NCBI RefSeq assembly: GCF_051433165.1
Contig: NZ_JBHMFS010000021.1
Location: 1-64,000 of the forward strand
Length of the DNA: 64,000 nt
DNA from: Falsiroseomonas sp051433165
Lineage (GTDB): Bacteria; Pseudomonadota; Alphaproteobacteria; Acetobacterales; Acetobacteraceae
Reading direction: 5' to 3'
The position numbers and the translations under genes were made by a program. This document shows positions 1-8,216 of the stretch, in pieces; positions within the stretch are counted from its first letter, which is position 1; the number at the start of each line of letters is the position of its first letter. The notes beneath the pieces were generated by a model. The model did not search any database and was not told the origin of the DNA. It saw only the letters and a program-made list of their open reading frames with translations.

Positions 1-147
1 TTTTCTGGGAAGCCAAGGTGCCACCTCATGACGCTCAGCGGGCGGAAGTGCCTCGCTCTGCGCCATGGATGGGCCTTGAGAATACGGGATAAAATCCTGC
101 CGCGATAAAGCTGGCGAGGCGATTAGGTGCGGCGATTATGGCTGCGA

Positions 148-1056
148 TTACTGCGACGATTTCCGGCGCCCAGGGGTTGCCCAAGCCACCGCCTTCGACA
201 CTTTGACTGCCGCGGCCCACGCGCGCTCGAACCCCCGCTCAGAAACTGAGATTTCGGGATACTGCGTCGCACGGCTACGCATTTCGAGTTTTGGGACGGG
301 GTTGTTCGGTTCGGCAGTCATGGCCTCCACAAGCCACCTCTCCAAGCGCCGCTCACTTGCTATGCCACCGAGTATTGCGCCTTGTGCTTTGGTTGGGGTT
401 TCGCCTTGCAGTGCGGCGGTGCCACGCCAGCATTGCGGGCGCTCGCACGGCTCAGTTTCTGCGGGTGCGCCGCACCAGCCGGCTAGGTCGGCTTTTGCGA
501 TGATTGGTTGTCCCCACGCGGCCGGAGCCCCGTTCGGCTTGGAACCTACCGGCACGGTGCGGCCCTCTATCGCTTCTGCAAACGGTCGGAGGTCACGCAT
601 CGGCGGGCGCGAGAACAGTGAGCGCCAAGCAGCCGCTTCCATCGTGACAAGGATTCCATCCTCGCGCACCGCTGCCGCCCTTACGCTGCCGGAGATGAGC
701 GCCTGCACAAGATCGGCACGCGCATTGACCCGCGCCCCGGCCAGCTTCTGCCGCGCCTCGCCCCACAGCTTCAATCGCGCCTCTATTTCCGCCTTCGCTT
801 CGGGCGACGGTTGTGCGGTGGTGGCGGGCATGGGATCGGCAGGGCGGAGGTCGCGCACCGGGCCGAGCGATGGACCCGCACGGATTGAACGGATAGGCGC
901 AGCCGGTGGCGCGATGCGCGGGCGCAAGGCAGCATCCACACGCGCCAAAAATGCAAAGCCATCAGGCGTCAGCGTCTCCACCGCTTCCGGCTCCCGCATC
1001 CGGGCGACATATTCAAGGGCGCCGCTAAGCGACACGTAGCCGTCCGGGATAAACAT
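148..1056 (-). CDS. hypothetical protein near integrase
   Basis: 302-residue soluble protein of no family I recognise. The ATG is preceded by a strong GGAGG ribosome site at 8 bases spacing, which supports the start. The middle is charged and alanine-rich (about 85-130). The C-terminal third contains a short RRLERWLVEAM stretch and ends in a basic tail. There is no signal peptide or membrane segment. It lies downstream of the integrase on the same strand, so it is probably cargo of the integrated element rather than a core gene. A DNA-binding or element-maintenance role is possible, but nothing in the sequence proves it. Confidence 0.6.
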   Translation of the reverse strand: MFIPDGYVSLSGALEYVARMREPEAVETLTPDGFAFLARVDAALRPRIAPPAAPIRSIRAGPSLGPVRDLRPADPMPATTAQPSPEAKAEIEARLKLWGEARQKLAGARVNARADLVQALISGSVRAAAVREDGILVTMEAAAWRSLFSRPPMRDLRPFAEAIEGRTVPVGSKPNGAPAAWGQPIIAKADLAGWCGAPAETEPCERPQCWRGTAALQGETPTKAQGAILGGIASERRLERWLVEAMTAEPNNPVPKLEMRSRATQYPEISVSERGFERAWAAAVKVSKAVAWATPGRRKSSQ

Positions 1057-1220
1057 CCATGCGCCTCCGATGGGCGTTCCGAATGAAATGCGGCGGGGCG
1101 GCCCGTTCGGAATCCGGGCGTTCGGCGGCCAAACCTAGCCCCGCCGAGTGTGAAGATAGCATATGCGCGGCATTTTTCAGAGCGAGAGGCGCGCAGACGC
1201 TCACAAACGATAAATGGAAG

Positions 1221-1595
1221 CTAACGCTGCTTCTCGGCAGCTTCGAGAGCATAAATTGCCGACATGAGCGTATCCAGGGGATTCCGGGTACAATGCTGCT
1301 CGATAAATAGCATGCGGCTTAGAATATTCATTGGTCCAAAAATTGGGGTTGTGGATTGCCAGTTGGCGCCAGTCATGACGCCGGTCACTACGCCGAATAT
1401 CCCTGCGTAAGCACGCGTATAAATCTGATTTGCTTGCTGTGTCTGTCCCTGCCGCGCCCACTCAGCCCGCTCACCAGCAATAGCCGCGACGACCGCGCCG
1501 CAATCTGCCGTTGCGTTGCCAAACGCCACGAAAGGTTGCGCCCGCACCGCCCCGGAAAGGGACACCAACACGGCAAGGCAAATCACACAGCGCAC
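1221..1595 (-). CDS. small secreted protein, unknown function
   Basis: 124 residues from a GTG start. Residues 1-19 form a typical signal peptide (hydrophobic ICLAVLVSLSGAV, cleavage after VRA before QPF), so the product is probably periplasmic. The mature part has two cysteines (about 32 and 102) that could pair, and a glycine-rich hydrophobic middle (AGIFGVVTGVMTG). I do not recognise a family. It sits between the integrase and the upstream unknown gene on the same strand and is probably element cargo. Confidence 0.55.
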   Translation of the reverse strand: MRCVICLAVLVSLSGAVRAQPFVAFGNATADCGAVVAAIAGERAEWARQGQTQQANQIYTRAYAGIFGVVTGVMTGANWQSTTPIFGPMNILSRMLFIEQHCTRNPLDTLMSAIYALEAAEKQR

Positions 1596-1711
1596 GGCGT
1601 GGCCTCAGTGGATGCGGGGCTTGAGTTTGCATCGCCGGCATGCGCGCGCAACGTCAAATCTCGTTCCTCACCTCCATCTCTGCGCCCCTACGCCGCCACC
1701 TCGCGCTCCCC

Positions 1712-1802
1712 GTTACCACCGTTGCCAGTGGCGATTTGGAGGTGGCAACGCCAGCAAGGCCCTACAAAACAGCCATTGTTGCCACCGTTACCAGCGTTGC
1801 CA
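1712..1802. repeat. 9-nt periodic GTTRCCA repeats at integrase 3' side
   Basis: Five direct copies of GTTRCCA start at 1712, 1721, 1778, 1787 and 1796, so the copies within each of the two clusters are exactly 9 nt apart. One inverted copy (TGGCAAC) is at 1743. They lie just beyond the integrase stop in an otherwise gene-free stretch (1596-1845). On the minus strand they could encode a short glycine-asparagine peptide, but no convincing gene is present. Accessory recombination sites or iterons are possible; this is inference. Confidence 0.5.
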
Positions 1803-1845
1803 GACATAAATTTACAGCCCCGCTTTTCACGTCTCGCCAGCGCTA

Positions 1846-3192
1846 TCATGCGGCAGTCCGGGCGCCCTGCTGCCGCTTCGGTCCGCTGCCGCAATGCTCC
1901 GCCCAATCGCGCATAAGCGGCTGGCGCCGATCGAACAGGTCGGAGCGCCGGTAAGCCCCGCTCACCTTGTTCGCCACCTCATGCGCCAGCGCCTTCTCAG
2001 CCGCCTCCCGCTCATGCGGGCGGGTGTCATCCACCCATGTCGAGAAGGTGGCACGGAAGCCGTGCGGCACCGCCACGCGCCCGTCAGCATCGCGCCAGGG
2101 TGCCGGTGCATCCTCCGGCTTGTCGGCATTCATGCGCCGCATGACGGCAGAAAGCGCCATATCAGAAAGCGGCGTGGTGCGCTTGGCGCTCGGAAAGATC
2201 AGGGCATCCCGCGCCAGGGCGGCCAGCTTCGGCAATTCGGCCACGGTCGCGGTGGTGCCGTTTGCTTCTCCGTAGGCCCGCGCCAGCGTCTCAAGCGCCG
2301 CATCGGAAAGCGGCACGCGATGCGGCATCACTTCGCCTGTCTTTTTGCCCTTCATTACCTCGCCCGGGACCGTCAGCGTCGGCACACCATCGAACGAAAG
2401 CCAGGACCACCGGGCATTCCGCACCTCACCGGAGCGCAGCGCGGTCAACACCACAAGACGCAGCGCCAGCGCCCCAAGCCCCGGCATGGCGTCAAGCGCC
2501 GCCATGAAGGCCGGCAGCCGCGCCCAGGGCAAGGAAGGCTGCTTTCGGCCACCCGCCAGCGCGGGAAGCCCGGCATAGCGGAGCATCCGCGCGTCGGCCG
2601 GATTGTCATTCGCGCGCCAGCCATGCGCGGCGGCATAGCGGAGGATGGCAGCGATGCGGCGCACGACCTTTCGCCCAGTCGCCGGCCGAGTGCGCCATAC
2701 CTCACCCACCGCACGAAGCACCGCAGCGCGATCCACCTCGGCAACCGGCATCTTGCCGAGTTCAGGAAAGGCCCATCGCTCAAGCGAATTGTGCCAGATA
2801 AGCTCCGTCCGCTCATTCTTCCAGCCGGGCGCCTCCGCCTCAATACAGGCCAGCGCCACCGTGCGGAATGTCCGCGTCTCGGCCTCGGCGGCGGCCTTGC
2901 GCTGCGCAGCCTGTTCCCGCTCAAGCCGCTCGCGCTCCACCACCGGATCACCGCCATCGGCTGCAATCTTGCGCGCCGCTGCCGCCTTCTCGCGCGCTTC
3001 CTTGAGGCTCACGCCAGGATAGCCACCCAGGCCCACATCCCGCCGCTTTCCGTCCACCGTCAGCCGTACAAGCCACATACGCGCCCCGCTCGGCCGCACT
3101 TCCAGCAGCAGCCCGCCGCCATCTGACAAGCGATAGTGCGCGGCCCGCTTCTTTGCCGCTTCCACCGTCTTTGCGTCGAGATTGCCAGCCAT
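1846..3192 (-). CDS. tyrosine-type site-specific integrase (P4 family)
   Basis: 448-residue tyrosine recombinase that inserts or excises a genomic island or prophage. The N-terminus (1-90) matches the DUF4102 arm-binding domain of P4-type integrases (YRLSDGGGLLLEV). Residues 110-200 are the SAM-like core-binding domain, and the catalytic domain follows. The active-site set is visible: Arg253 (TALRSGEVRNARW), His377 and Arg380 (HGFRATFSTW), His404 (ALAHEV) and nucleophile Tyr414 (SGAYRRSD). The ATG has CCGGAG about 8 bases upstream. The gene looks intact. No tRNA was found beside it, so the attachment site is not identified. Confidence 0.92.
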   Translation of the reverse strand: MAGNLDAKTVEAAKKRAAHYRLSDGGGLLLEVRPSGARMWLVRLTVDGKRRDVGLGGYPGVSLKEAREKAAAARKIAADGGDPVVERERLEREQAAQRKAAAEAETRTFRTVALACIEAEAPGWKNERTELIWHNSLERWAFPELGKMPVAEVDRAAVLRAVGEVWRTRPATGRKVVRRIAAILRYAAAHGWRANDNPADARMLRYAGLPALAGGRKQPSLPWARLPAFMAALDAMPGLGALALRLVVLTALRSGEVRNARWSWLSFDGVPTLTVPGEVMKGKKTGEVMPHRVPLSDAALETLARAYGEANGTTATVAELPKLAALARDALIFPSAKRTTPLSDMALSAVMRRMNADKPEDAPAPWRDADGRVAVPHGFRATFSTWVDDTRPHEREAAEKALAHEVANKVSGAYRRSDLFDRRQPLMRDWAEHCGSGPKRQQGARTAA

Positions 3193-3684
3193 TGCCGCCG
3201 CTCCGGGGTATGTGTCGAGGGAAGCCCATCCCCCACAGTCCCCACACTATCCCCCACACTCGGCGCCTGCAATGTCATTCAGTATCAGGGTGGAACATAC
3301 TGATGCAAAGGCTTCTTACGACTTGCCTTAAGGCCGGCGCTCTGGGGGTGCCTTGCGTCGCTCTGATGCAGGCTGGTTTGACTGAATGGCGCCCGCCGGG
3401 GACACCATCGCAACCATTTCGCCTGCCGGTCTGACCCCGTCTTCGGGTGTGCCACGCCATTTGCACGGCGGTGGGCGACCTCATGCGATAGGCGGCGACG
3501 ATCAGGTCAGTGCCGCCGACGCGTTCAGCCGCTCAGCGGAGACTTCTCAAACCCGCGTGCAGAAGCCGCTACCTTGACGAATGCGATCCTGCGGGGTGGA
3601 GCATGCGTATTCGCGTTTTGCCTGGCGCCAGATACCCTTGCATTTTGTCTGATGGCGCCGCTTACCGTCTGGATTGGAGCTGAC
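3193..3684. other. gene-free stretch upstream of integrase
   Basis: About 490 bases between the integrase start and the next gene. Close to the integrase are three direct repeats, annotated separately. I see no convincing gene, tRNA or terminator in the rest. It is the likely location of the element boundary, but no attachment-site repeat could be paired inside the window. Confidence 0.4.
3229..3259. repeat. three helically phased repeats upstream of int
   Basis: TCCCCCACAG (3229), TCCCCACAC (3239) and TCCCCCACAC (3250) are direct repeats at 10-11 bp spacing, so all face the same side of the helix. They lie 37-67 bp upstream of the integrase start. Such arrays are typical of arm-type integrase sites or excisionase and regulator sites. 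The function is inferred. Confidence 0.5.
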
Positions 3685-3965
3685 ATGCGACATCTGATCA
3701 CGCGGCTGGGCACCCTGGTTTTTCGGCGCAATGATGGCCATCTCGGCCATGGCCCCATCCGCTCCACGCCGCGGAATTTTTGGATCCGCCCGGATTTTGG
3801 CCTCACCGACGACATCCAGGGCCTGTGGGCTCGCCCGGTGGAGGGTGGACGCCTTTGCGAAGTGCTTCGCGATGGCAACAAGCTATCGGCGCTCCCGAAC
3901 GGCACCTTCACGGCATCGAATGAGATCGGGGCCACAAGCTTCCTGCCGCTTGAGCAGGATCGGCT

Positions 3966-3981
3966 TTGCGACCTTGCGACC
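3966..3981 (+). repeat. 8-bp tandem duplication causing frameshift
   Basis: Two adjacent copies of TTGCGACC are followed by a partial third (TTGCG). One extra 8-bp unit shifts the reading frame by one, exactly the offset between the two halves of the surrounding gene. Slipped-strand gain or loss of the unit would toggle the gene. Confidence 0.85.
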
Positions 3982-5594
3982 TTGCGGCGGAGAGCTGGTC
4001 CCTGCCCGATGGTCGCCTTGTCCGGCCCGCGGATATCGGCGTATCGGATGATTTCCGGCTGCGGTTCGGCCCCTGGAAAATTGCGCTCGATCGCCATGAG
4101 GACAACTTCGTGCTGGACCGTACCGGCGGGATGCTGCGCCAGCTTCGTGTGGTCCATTCAGGCTGGCGCGCCGAAACCGCCCGTTTGTTTCGCCCCCTCA
4201 TCTACCTGTGTGCCTTCGGCGAGGAAGATCAGTTCAATCAGCTCGCGGTGGCATTGCGGTCGATCGCAACCTTCGGCGAGTATTCGGGTCATGTCCTGCT
4301 AATCTCTGATAGGCCCAAAGCGGCCTTACGTTCCCTCATACCCTTGGAACTGATCCCGCGAATGCTTTTCGTATCCCGCAATACCGGGGCACAAAGCGCG
4401 CAGCGCATGGCCATGCTCTCCGCCCGGTACGATCTTTCGGATTTGCCGATCGAACCCTTCCAGCCAGTCCTCTACCTTGATACCGACATTCTCTGCGACG
4501 CGCCAATAATGCCGCTGCTGGAAGCGATGAATGCCCGGGGCGGCTTCCATGTCGCGCTGGAAGGCGGACAAGCGCAGGATGTTCTGGCGGACCGCCCCGT
4601 CACGGACATGGCTGAGACTTCGTCTGTCTGGTTTGGCCGACCGCTGCTGGAAAAGCATCCGCCCTTTGACAGGCCGTTGCTCGCGATAAACTCTGGATGC
4701 TTCGGGTTTCCCAGTAAGGCTGCCGCGATGCCTGTATTTCGTCAGCTCTGCGCTGTCATGTCGGGCTACCCCGCATCGGAGGCGGATTTTAATCCGCGCC
4801 TCGGCGATCAGCCCTTCCTGAGTTATCTGCTGCAGAAGCAGAGCCTCGGGGATTACCGCACTCTCACACCGCATGTCCGGCATCTGGGACGTGAAACGCC
4901 ACGAGCCGATACGCAACGCAGGGGACTGCTCCACTTCAATCGCGGTGTCGGCGAGGGTAGCAAACTTGCGGCCATGCACGATCATATGGCAGCCCTGGAA
5001 ACCAGACTTGGTGCCGCCGCGCCAGCCGAACCTGCAATTCGGATCGATCGCACGATCCCGGGCCAGATGACCGATGCGGAGCTAGGCCGGTTGATAACCC
5101 TGGCGCGCGCGGTGCCGCCCAATGGTGTCATCGTCGAGGTCGGATCGCTATATGGATTATCCTCCTGGCACCTGGCACAGCATTGTGCGCCCAGCGTCAC
5201 CGTATACTGCATCGATCCATGGGAAAGGACGGGCTGGATCGTCCGGTTGGTTGAAAAGCCTTTCGCCGCCCCGGAATTTGGCCCGGATGCCTTCCGCGCC
5301 TTTACCGCGGATTGCCCCAATATTCTGATGATGCAAGGATACAGCCCACAAATAGCGCAGGATTGGTCACGCCCTGTCGACCTGTATGTCGAAGACGCAG
5401 TCCATACAAACCCATTGCTTTCCAGAAACATCAAATTCTGGTCGGATCACGTCCGGCCTGGCGGGGTGGTGGCGGGGCATGATTATTCGCAGCAATGGCC
5501 AGATGTGATGACCGAGGCGGAGGCCCTGGCGAAGCGCTACGGCATGCCCCTCGATGTCAGTGAGACGCTATGGTCGGTGCAAAAGCCCAGCTGA
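3966..5594 (+). CDS. downstream open frame of the broken glycosyltransferase-methyltransferase
   Basis: This is the longest uninterrupted frame of the frameshifted gene (542 codons from a TTG). It contains the glycosyltransferase-like segment (roughly residues 70-340: FNQLAVALRSIATFGEYSGHVLLIS, LYLDTDILCD, FNRGVGEG) and the complete C-terminal methyltransferase (about 360-540). The TTG has no ribosome site and lies inside the duplicated repeat, so this is unlikely to be the native start. If made, the product would lack the first roughly 95 residues of the parent protein. Confidence 0.5.
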   Translation: MRPCDLAAESWSLPDGRLVRPADIGVSDDFRLRFGPWKIALDRHEDNFVLDRTGGMLRQLRVVHSGWRAETARLFRPLIYLCAFGEEDQFNQLAVALRSIATFGEYSGHVLLISDRPKAALRSLIPLELIPRMLFVSRNTGAQSAQRMAMLSARYDLSDLPIEPFQPVLYLDTDILCDAPIMPLLEAMNARGGFHVALEGGQAQDVLADRPVTDMAETSSVWFGRPLLEKHPPFDRPLLAINSGCFGFPSKAAAMPVFRQLCAVMSGYPASEADFNPRLGDQPFLSYLLQKQSLGDYRTLTPHVRHLGRETPRADTQRRGLLHFNRGVGEGSKLAAMHDHMAALETRLGAAAPAEPAIRIDRTIPGQMTDAELGRLITLARAVPPNGVIVEVGSLYGLSSWHLAQHCAPSVTVYCIDPWERTGWIVRLVEKPFAAPEFGPDAFRAFTADCPNILMMQGYSPQIAQDWSRPVDLYVEDAVHTNPLLSRNIKFWSDHVRPGGVVAGHDYSQQWPDVMTEAEALAKRYGMPLDVSETLWSVQKPS

Positions 5595-5635
5595 ACGCGC
5601 CAGGTTGCGGCGCCAAAGGTTGAGAGGCGGCGGCT

Positions 5636-6042
5636 TCACCCCTCGCCGGCGCCCGGCCCGGACTCGGCTCGCCGCGTCAGCGGTGTCAGCAAATACAGCG
5701 TCACCGCGGTGAACAGGCAGACTGTCACCGCCACATGGTAGCTGCCGAGCGCGACCGCGGCCCCGATCGCGCCGGTTGCCCAGATGCTGGCGCGGTCGCC
5801 GTGCCATGAATCTCCTTGCCACCCATCATGATCGCGCCGGCACCGATGAAGCCGATGCCGGTGATGACGGCCGCGACGACAGGCGCCGCCTCCTCCGTGC
5901 CGCCCTCTGTCATGGTCTCGGAGATATGGGTCTCGGATATTACGAGCGTAGATCGGAATCGTACACGGACTCCGGCAGCCAGGCTTGCATCGGGTGAGGC
6001 ATCCTTCCAACGTGAGCCGCCGAGGCTGCGGCGTGGCGGCAC
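5636..6042 (-). pseudogene. MgtC/SapB family remnant
   Basis: The minus strand carries pieces of an MgtC-type inner-membrane protein in two frames. One frame (from 6042) has VVAAVITGIGFIGAGAIMMGG, the family's signature GIGF(I/L)GAGAI segment. The other (ending at 5636) has ASIWATGAIGAAVALGSY, which normally follows it, then a last membrane helix. The switch lies at about 5785-5800. The N-terminal membrane helices are missing, cut off against the SDR gene on the other strand. This is a decayed gene; sequencing error cannot explain the missing N-terminus. Confidence 0.65.
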
Positions 6043-6087
6043 AACCGCGCTACGCCGGCCGGGTTGCCTGCGGAGGGGGAGGGCCTG

Positions 6088-6861
6088 ATGCGCGTTGTCC
6101 TGATCACCGGCGCGGCCCGCGGCATCGGCCTGGCCACGGCGCGACGCTTCCTAGCGGAAGGCTGGCGCGTGGCGCTGCTGGATATCGAGGCAGGGCTGCT
6201 CGATGCCGCAATGGCAGACATCGCCCAACCGGACGCGACTCTGGCGCTGTCCTGCGACGTGGCCGATGCGCCCGCGCTGTCGGCGGCCATCCACCGCGCG
6301 CACGCCCATTTCGGACGGCTGGATGCGCTGGTGAACAATGCCGGCACTGCCGTGTTCAAGCCGATGCTCGACACCACCGCGGCGGAATGGGCGCGGGTGC
6401 TGGCCGTCAACCTCACCGCGCCCTTCCTGGCCGTGCAGGCGGCGGCACCGCTGATGGCGGAAGGCGGTGGCGGGGCGGTGGTGAACATCACCTCCATCTC
6501 CGGCCTGCGCGCCTCCACCTTGCGGGTCGCCTACGGGACCAGCAAGGCCGCGCTGGCGCATCTGACCAAGCAGCAGGCGGTGGAGCTGGCGGGCATGGGT
6601 ATCCGCGTGAATGCGGTGGCGCCCGGGCCGGTGGATACCGCCATGGCGAAGGCGGTGCACACGCCGGAAATCCGGCGCGACTACCACGACACCATCCCGC
6701 TCAACCGCTACGGGCTGGAGAGCGAGCTGGCGGAGACCATCCTGTTCCTGTGCGGCGACCGCGCCAGCTACCTGACCGGCCAGGTCATCGCCGTGGATGG
6801 CGGCTTCGAGGCGACGGGGATCGGCCTGCCGACACTGCGCGCAGCGCGGCGGAACCTGTAG
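6088..6861 (+). CDS. SDR family oxidoreductase
   Basis: 257-residue short-chain dehydrogenase/reductase of the classical type. It has the Rossmann motif TGAARGIG (about 8-15), NNAG (about 84), catalytic Ser (ITSISG, about 137), Tyr-x-x-x-Lys (YGTSK, about 151-155) and the PGPVDT loop. The ATG at 6088 has GGAGGG upstream and is preferred to an upstream TTG. It oxidises or reduces an alcohol or ketone with NAD(P); the substrate is unknown. It converges with the serine hydrolase, 4 bases apart. A 3-oxoacyl-ACP reductase-like role is the usual annotation and is not proven. Confidence 0.88.
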   Translation: MRVVLITGAARGIGLATARRFLAEGWRVALLDIEAGLLDAAMADIAQPDATLALSCDVADAPALSAAIHRAHAHFGRLDALVNNAGTAVFKPMLDTTAAEWARVLAVNLTAPFLAVQAAAPLMAEGGGGAVVNITSISGLRASTLRVAYGTSKAALAHLTKQQAVELAGMGIRVNAVAPGPVDTAMAKAVHTPEIRRDYHDTIPLNRYGLESELAETILFLCGDRASYLTGQVIAVDGGFEATGIGLPTLRAARRNL

Positions 6862-6865
6862 CCGC

Positions 6866-8089
6866 TCAATCCACCACGGCCTGGTAGCTCAGCACCCGCA
6901 GCTCCCGTCGCAGCGGCCAGGTGGAAGACGGCATGAGCTGGGTCAGCAGGATCACCGCCATATCCTCCGCCGGGTCCACCCAGAAGGCGGTGCTGGCGGC
7001 GCCACCCCAGGCGCATTCGCCCGGCGTGCCGAGAATCTGCGCCCGCGCCGGATCCAGCGTGACGGAGAAGCCGAGGCCGAAACCGATGCCCTCCGCCGTG
7101 CTTTCGGACCAGCGCGGCTGGCCCATCGCAGCCATGTCACCGCGCAGGTGGTTCGACATCATCAGCTCCACCGTCTTGCGACCGAGATAGCGCGTGCCGT
7201 CCAGCGCGCCCCTGTTCAGCAGCATGCGGCAGAAGCGCAGGTAATCCGCCGCGGTGGAAACCAGCCCGCCGCCGCCGGAATGCACATTTCGCGGGGTCAG
7301 GTAGCGGCTGGTGGCGGGGTCATCGATCAGCTTCAGCGCGCGGTCGGCGCCGAGCGCATAATTCGCCGCGAGACGCGCGCCCTGCCCGTCCCGCACATGG
7401 AAATCCGTATCCACCATGCCGAGCGGGTCGATCAGCCGCTGCTTCAGGAACACCGGGAAGGGCTGGCCGGAAAGAACTTCCACCAGATAGCCAAGCACAT
7501 CGGTGGACACCGAGTAATTCCACGCCGTGCCCGGCTCCGCGATCAGCGGCAGTTTCGCCAGAGCCTCCACCACCTCGCCAAGCGACGTCTCCGCGCCGCC
7601 GAAATCGATGCCCTGGTCGCGATACATAGCATCCACCGCCGTGGCCTGCATGAAGCCGTAGGTGAGGCCCGATGTATGCGTCAGCAGATCCCGGAAGGTG
7701 ATGCCGCGCATCGCCGGCACGGTATCCACCTTGCCGCGCGCCCCGCCGGTGCAGACACGCTGGTTGGCGAAGTACGGCAGGAAGCGACTGATCGGGTCGT
7801 CGAGTTGAAAGCGCCCTTCCTCATACAGCATCATGATGGCGACGCTGGTGAGCGGCTTGGTCATCGAAAAGATGCGGTGGATGGTCGTGGGCGTCATCGC
7901 CACGCCGCGCGCCAGATCCGCCAGGCCGCTGCTGGCGCAGTGCGCCACCTGGCCGTGGCGCATCACCAGCGTGGTGGCGCCGGCCAGCTTGCCATCCGCC
8001 ACCAGCCCGTCCCGCCACGCATCGATGCGGGCAAGCCGGGTGGTGGACAGGCCGACATCCTCCGGCCGTGCGATGCTGATGCTGTCCAT
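6866..8089 (-). CDS. serine hydrolase, beta-lactamase class C/EstB family
   Basis: 407 residues with the penicillin-binding-protein-like serine hydrolase fold. The nucleophile motif Ser75-Met-Thr-Lys78 and the Tyr192-Ser-Val motif (the YxN position) are visible, plus WGGAAST near the C-terminus in place of KTG. No signal peptide is seen, so it is probably a cytoplasmic esterase rather than a true beta-lactamase. The start MDSISIA was chosen because the 65 upstream codons are poorly coding and overlap the divergent promoter region. It is divergent from benzoylformate decarboxylase and may hydrolyse an ester or lactone feeding that enzyme (inference). Confidence 0.85.
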   Translation of the reverse strand: MDSISIARPEDVGLSTTRLARIDAWRDGLVADGKLAGATTLVMRHGQVAHCASSGLADLARGVAMTPTTIHRIFSMTKPLTSVAIMMLYEEGRFQLDDPISRFLPYFANQRVCTGGARGKVDTVPAMRGITFRDLLTHTSGLTYGFMQATAVDAMYRDQGIDFGGAETSLGEVVEALAKLPLIAEPGTAWNYSVSTDVLGYLVEVLSGQPFPVFLKQRLIDPLGMVDTDFHVRDGQGARLAANYALGADRALKLIDDPATSRYLTPRNVHSGGGGLVSTAADYLRFCRMLLNRGALDGTRYLGRKTVELMMSNHLRGDMAAMGQPRWSESTAEGIGFGLGFSVTLDPARAQILGTPGECAWGGAASTAFWVDPAEDMAVILLTQLMPSSTWPLRRELRVLSYQAVVD

Positions 8090-8151
8090 GCTGCCCTGCT
8101 CCGATGCGCCCCGCAGGCATAGCCCATTCTCCCCGCGCCTGCCGAGCCGGC

Positions 8152-8181
8152 TTGCGGCGCCGCGCGCGCGCCACCTATGCT
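8152..8181 (+). promoter_or_regulatory. putative sigma-70 promoter of mdlC
   Basis: TTGCGG (8152-8157) and TATGCT (8176-8181) are separated by 18 bp, 35 bases before the mdlC ATG. A perfect 12-bp palindrome CTCGGCGCCGAG (8180-8191) overlaps the expected start of transcription and could be an operator. This is a pattern match only. Confidence 0.45.
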
Positions 8182-8216
8182 CGGCGCCGAGGAACCCCGG
8201 GAAGCAGGGACCATTC

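Larger units (their letters stand above)
3685..5594 (+). pseudogene. glycosyltransferase-methyltransferase fusion, frameshifted
   Basis: The ATG at 3685 follows a GGAG ribosome site and opens a frame that runs off-track at 3966-3986, while the continuation is in another frame to 5594. The junction holds an 8-bp tandem duplication, TTGCGACC at 3966-3973 and 3974-3981. Removing one copy joins the frames seamlessly (DRLCDLA to AESWSLPDG), giving about 633 residues. The middle resembles a GT8-like glycosyltransferase or glycan-processing domain, with the DxD-type motif LYLDTDILCD and INSGCFGF. The C-terminus is a class I SAM methyltransferase (Methyltransf_24 type: VIVEVGSLYGLSSW, IDPWE, PGGVVAGHDY). 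Disabled gene, phase-variable gene or sequencing error are all possible. Confidence 0.75.

Noticed and set aside
1688..1906. 72-residue minus-strand protein rich in Gly-Asn
   Set aside because: It overlaps the integrase 3' end in another frame, and its composition follows from the 9-nt DNA repeat; no ribosome site or family.
7833..8216. In-frame extension upstream of benzoylformate decarboxylase
   Set aside because: It is antisense to the serine hydrolase gene; the ATG at 8217 has a ribosome site and gives the family length with catalytic residues at known positions.
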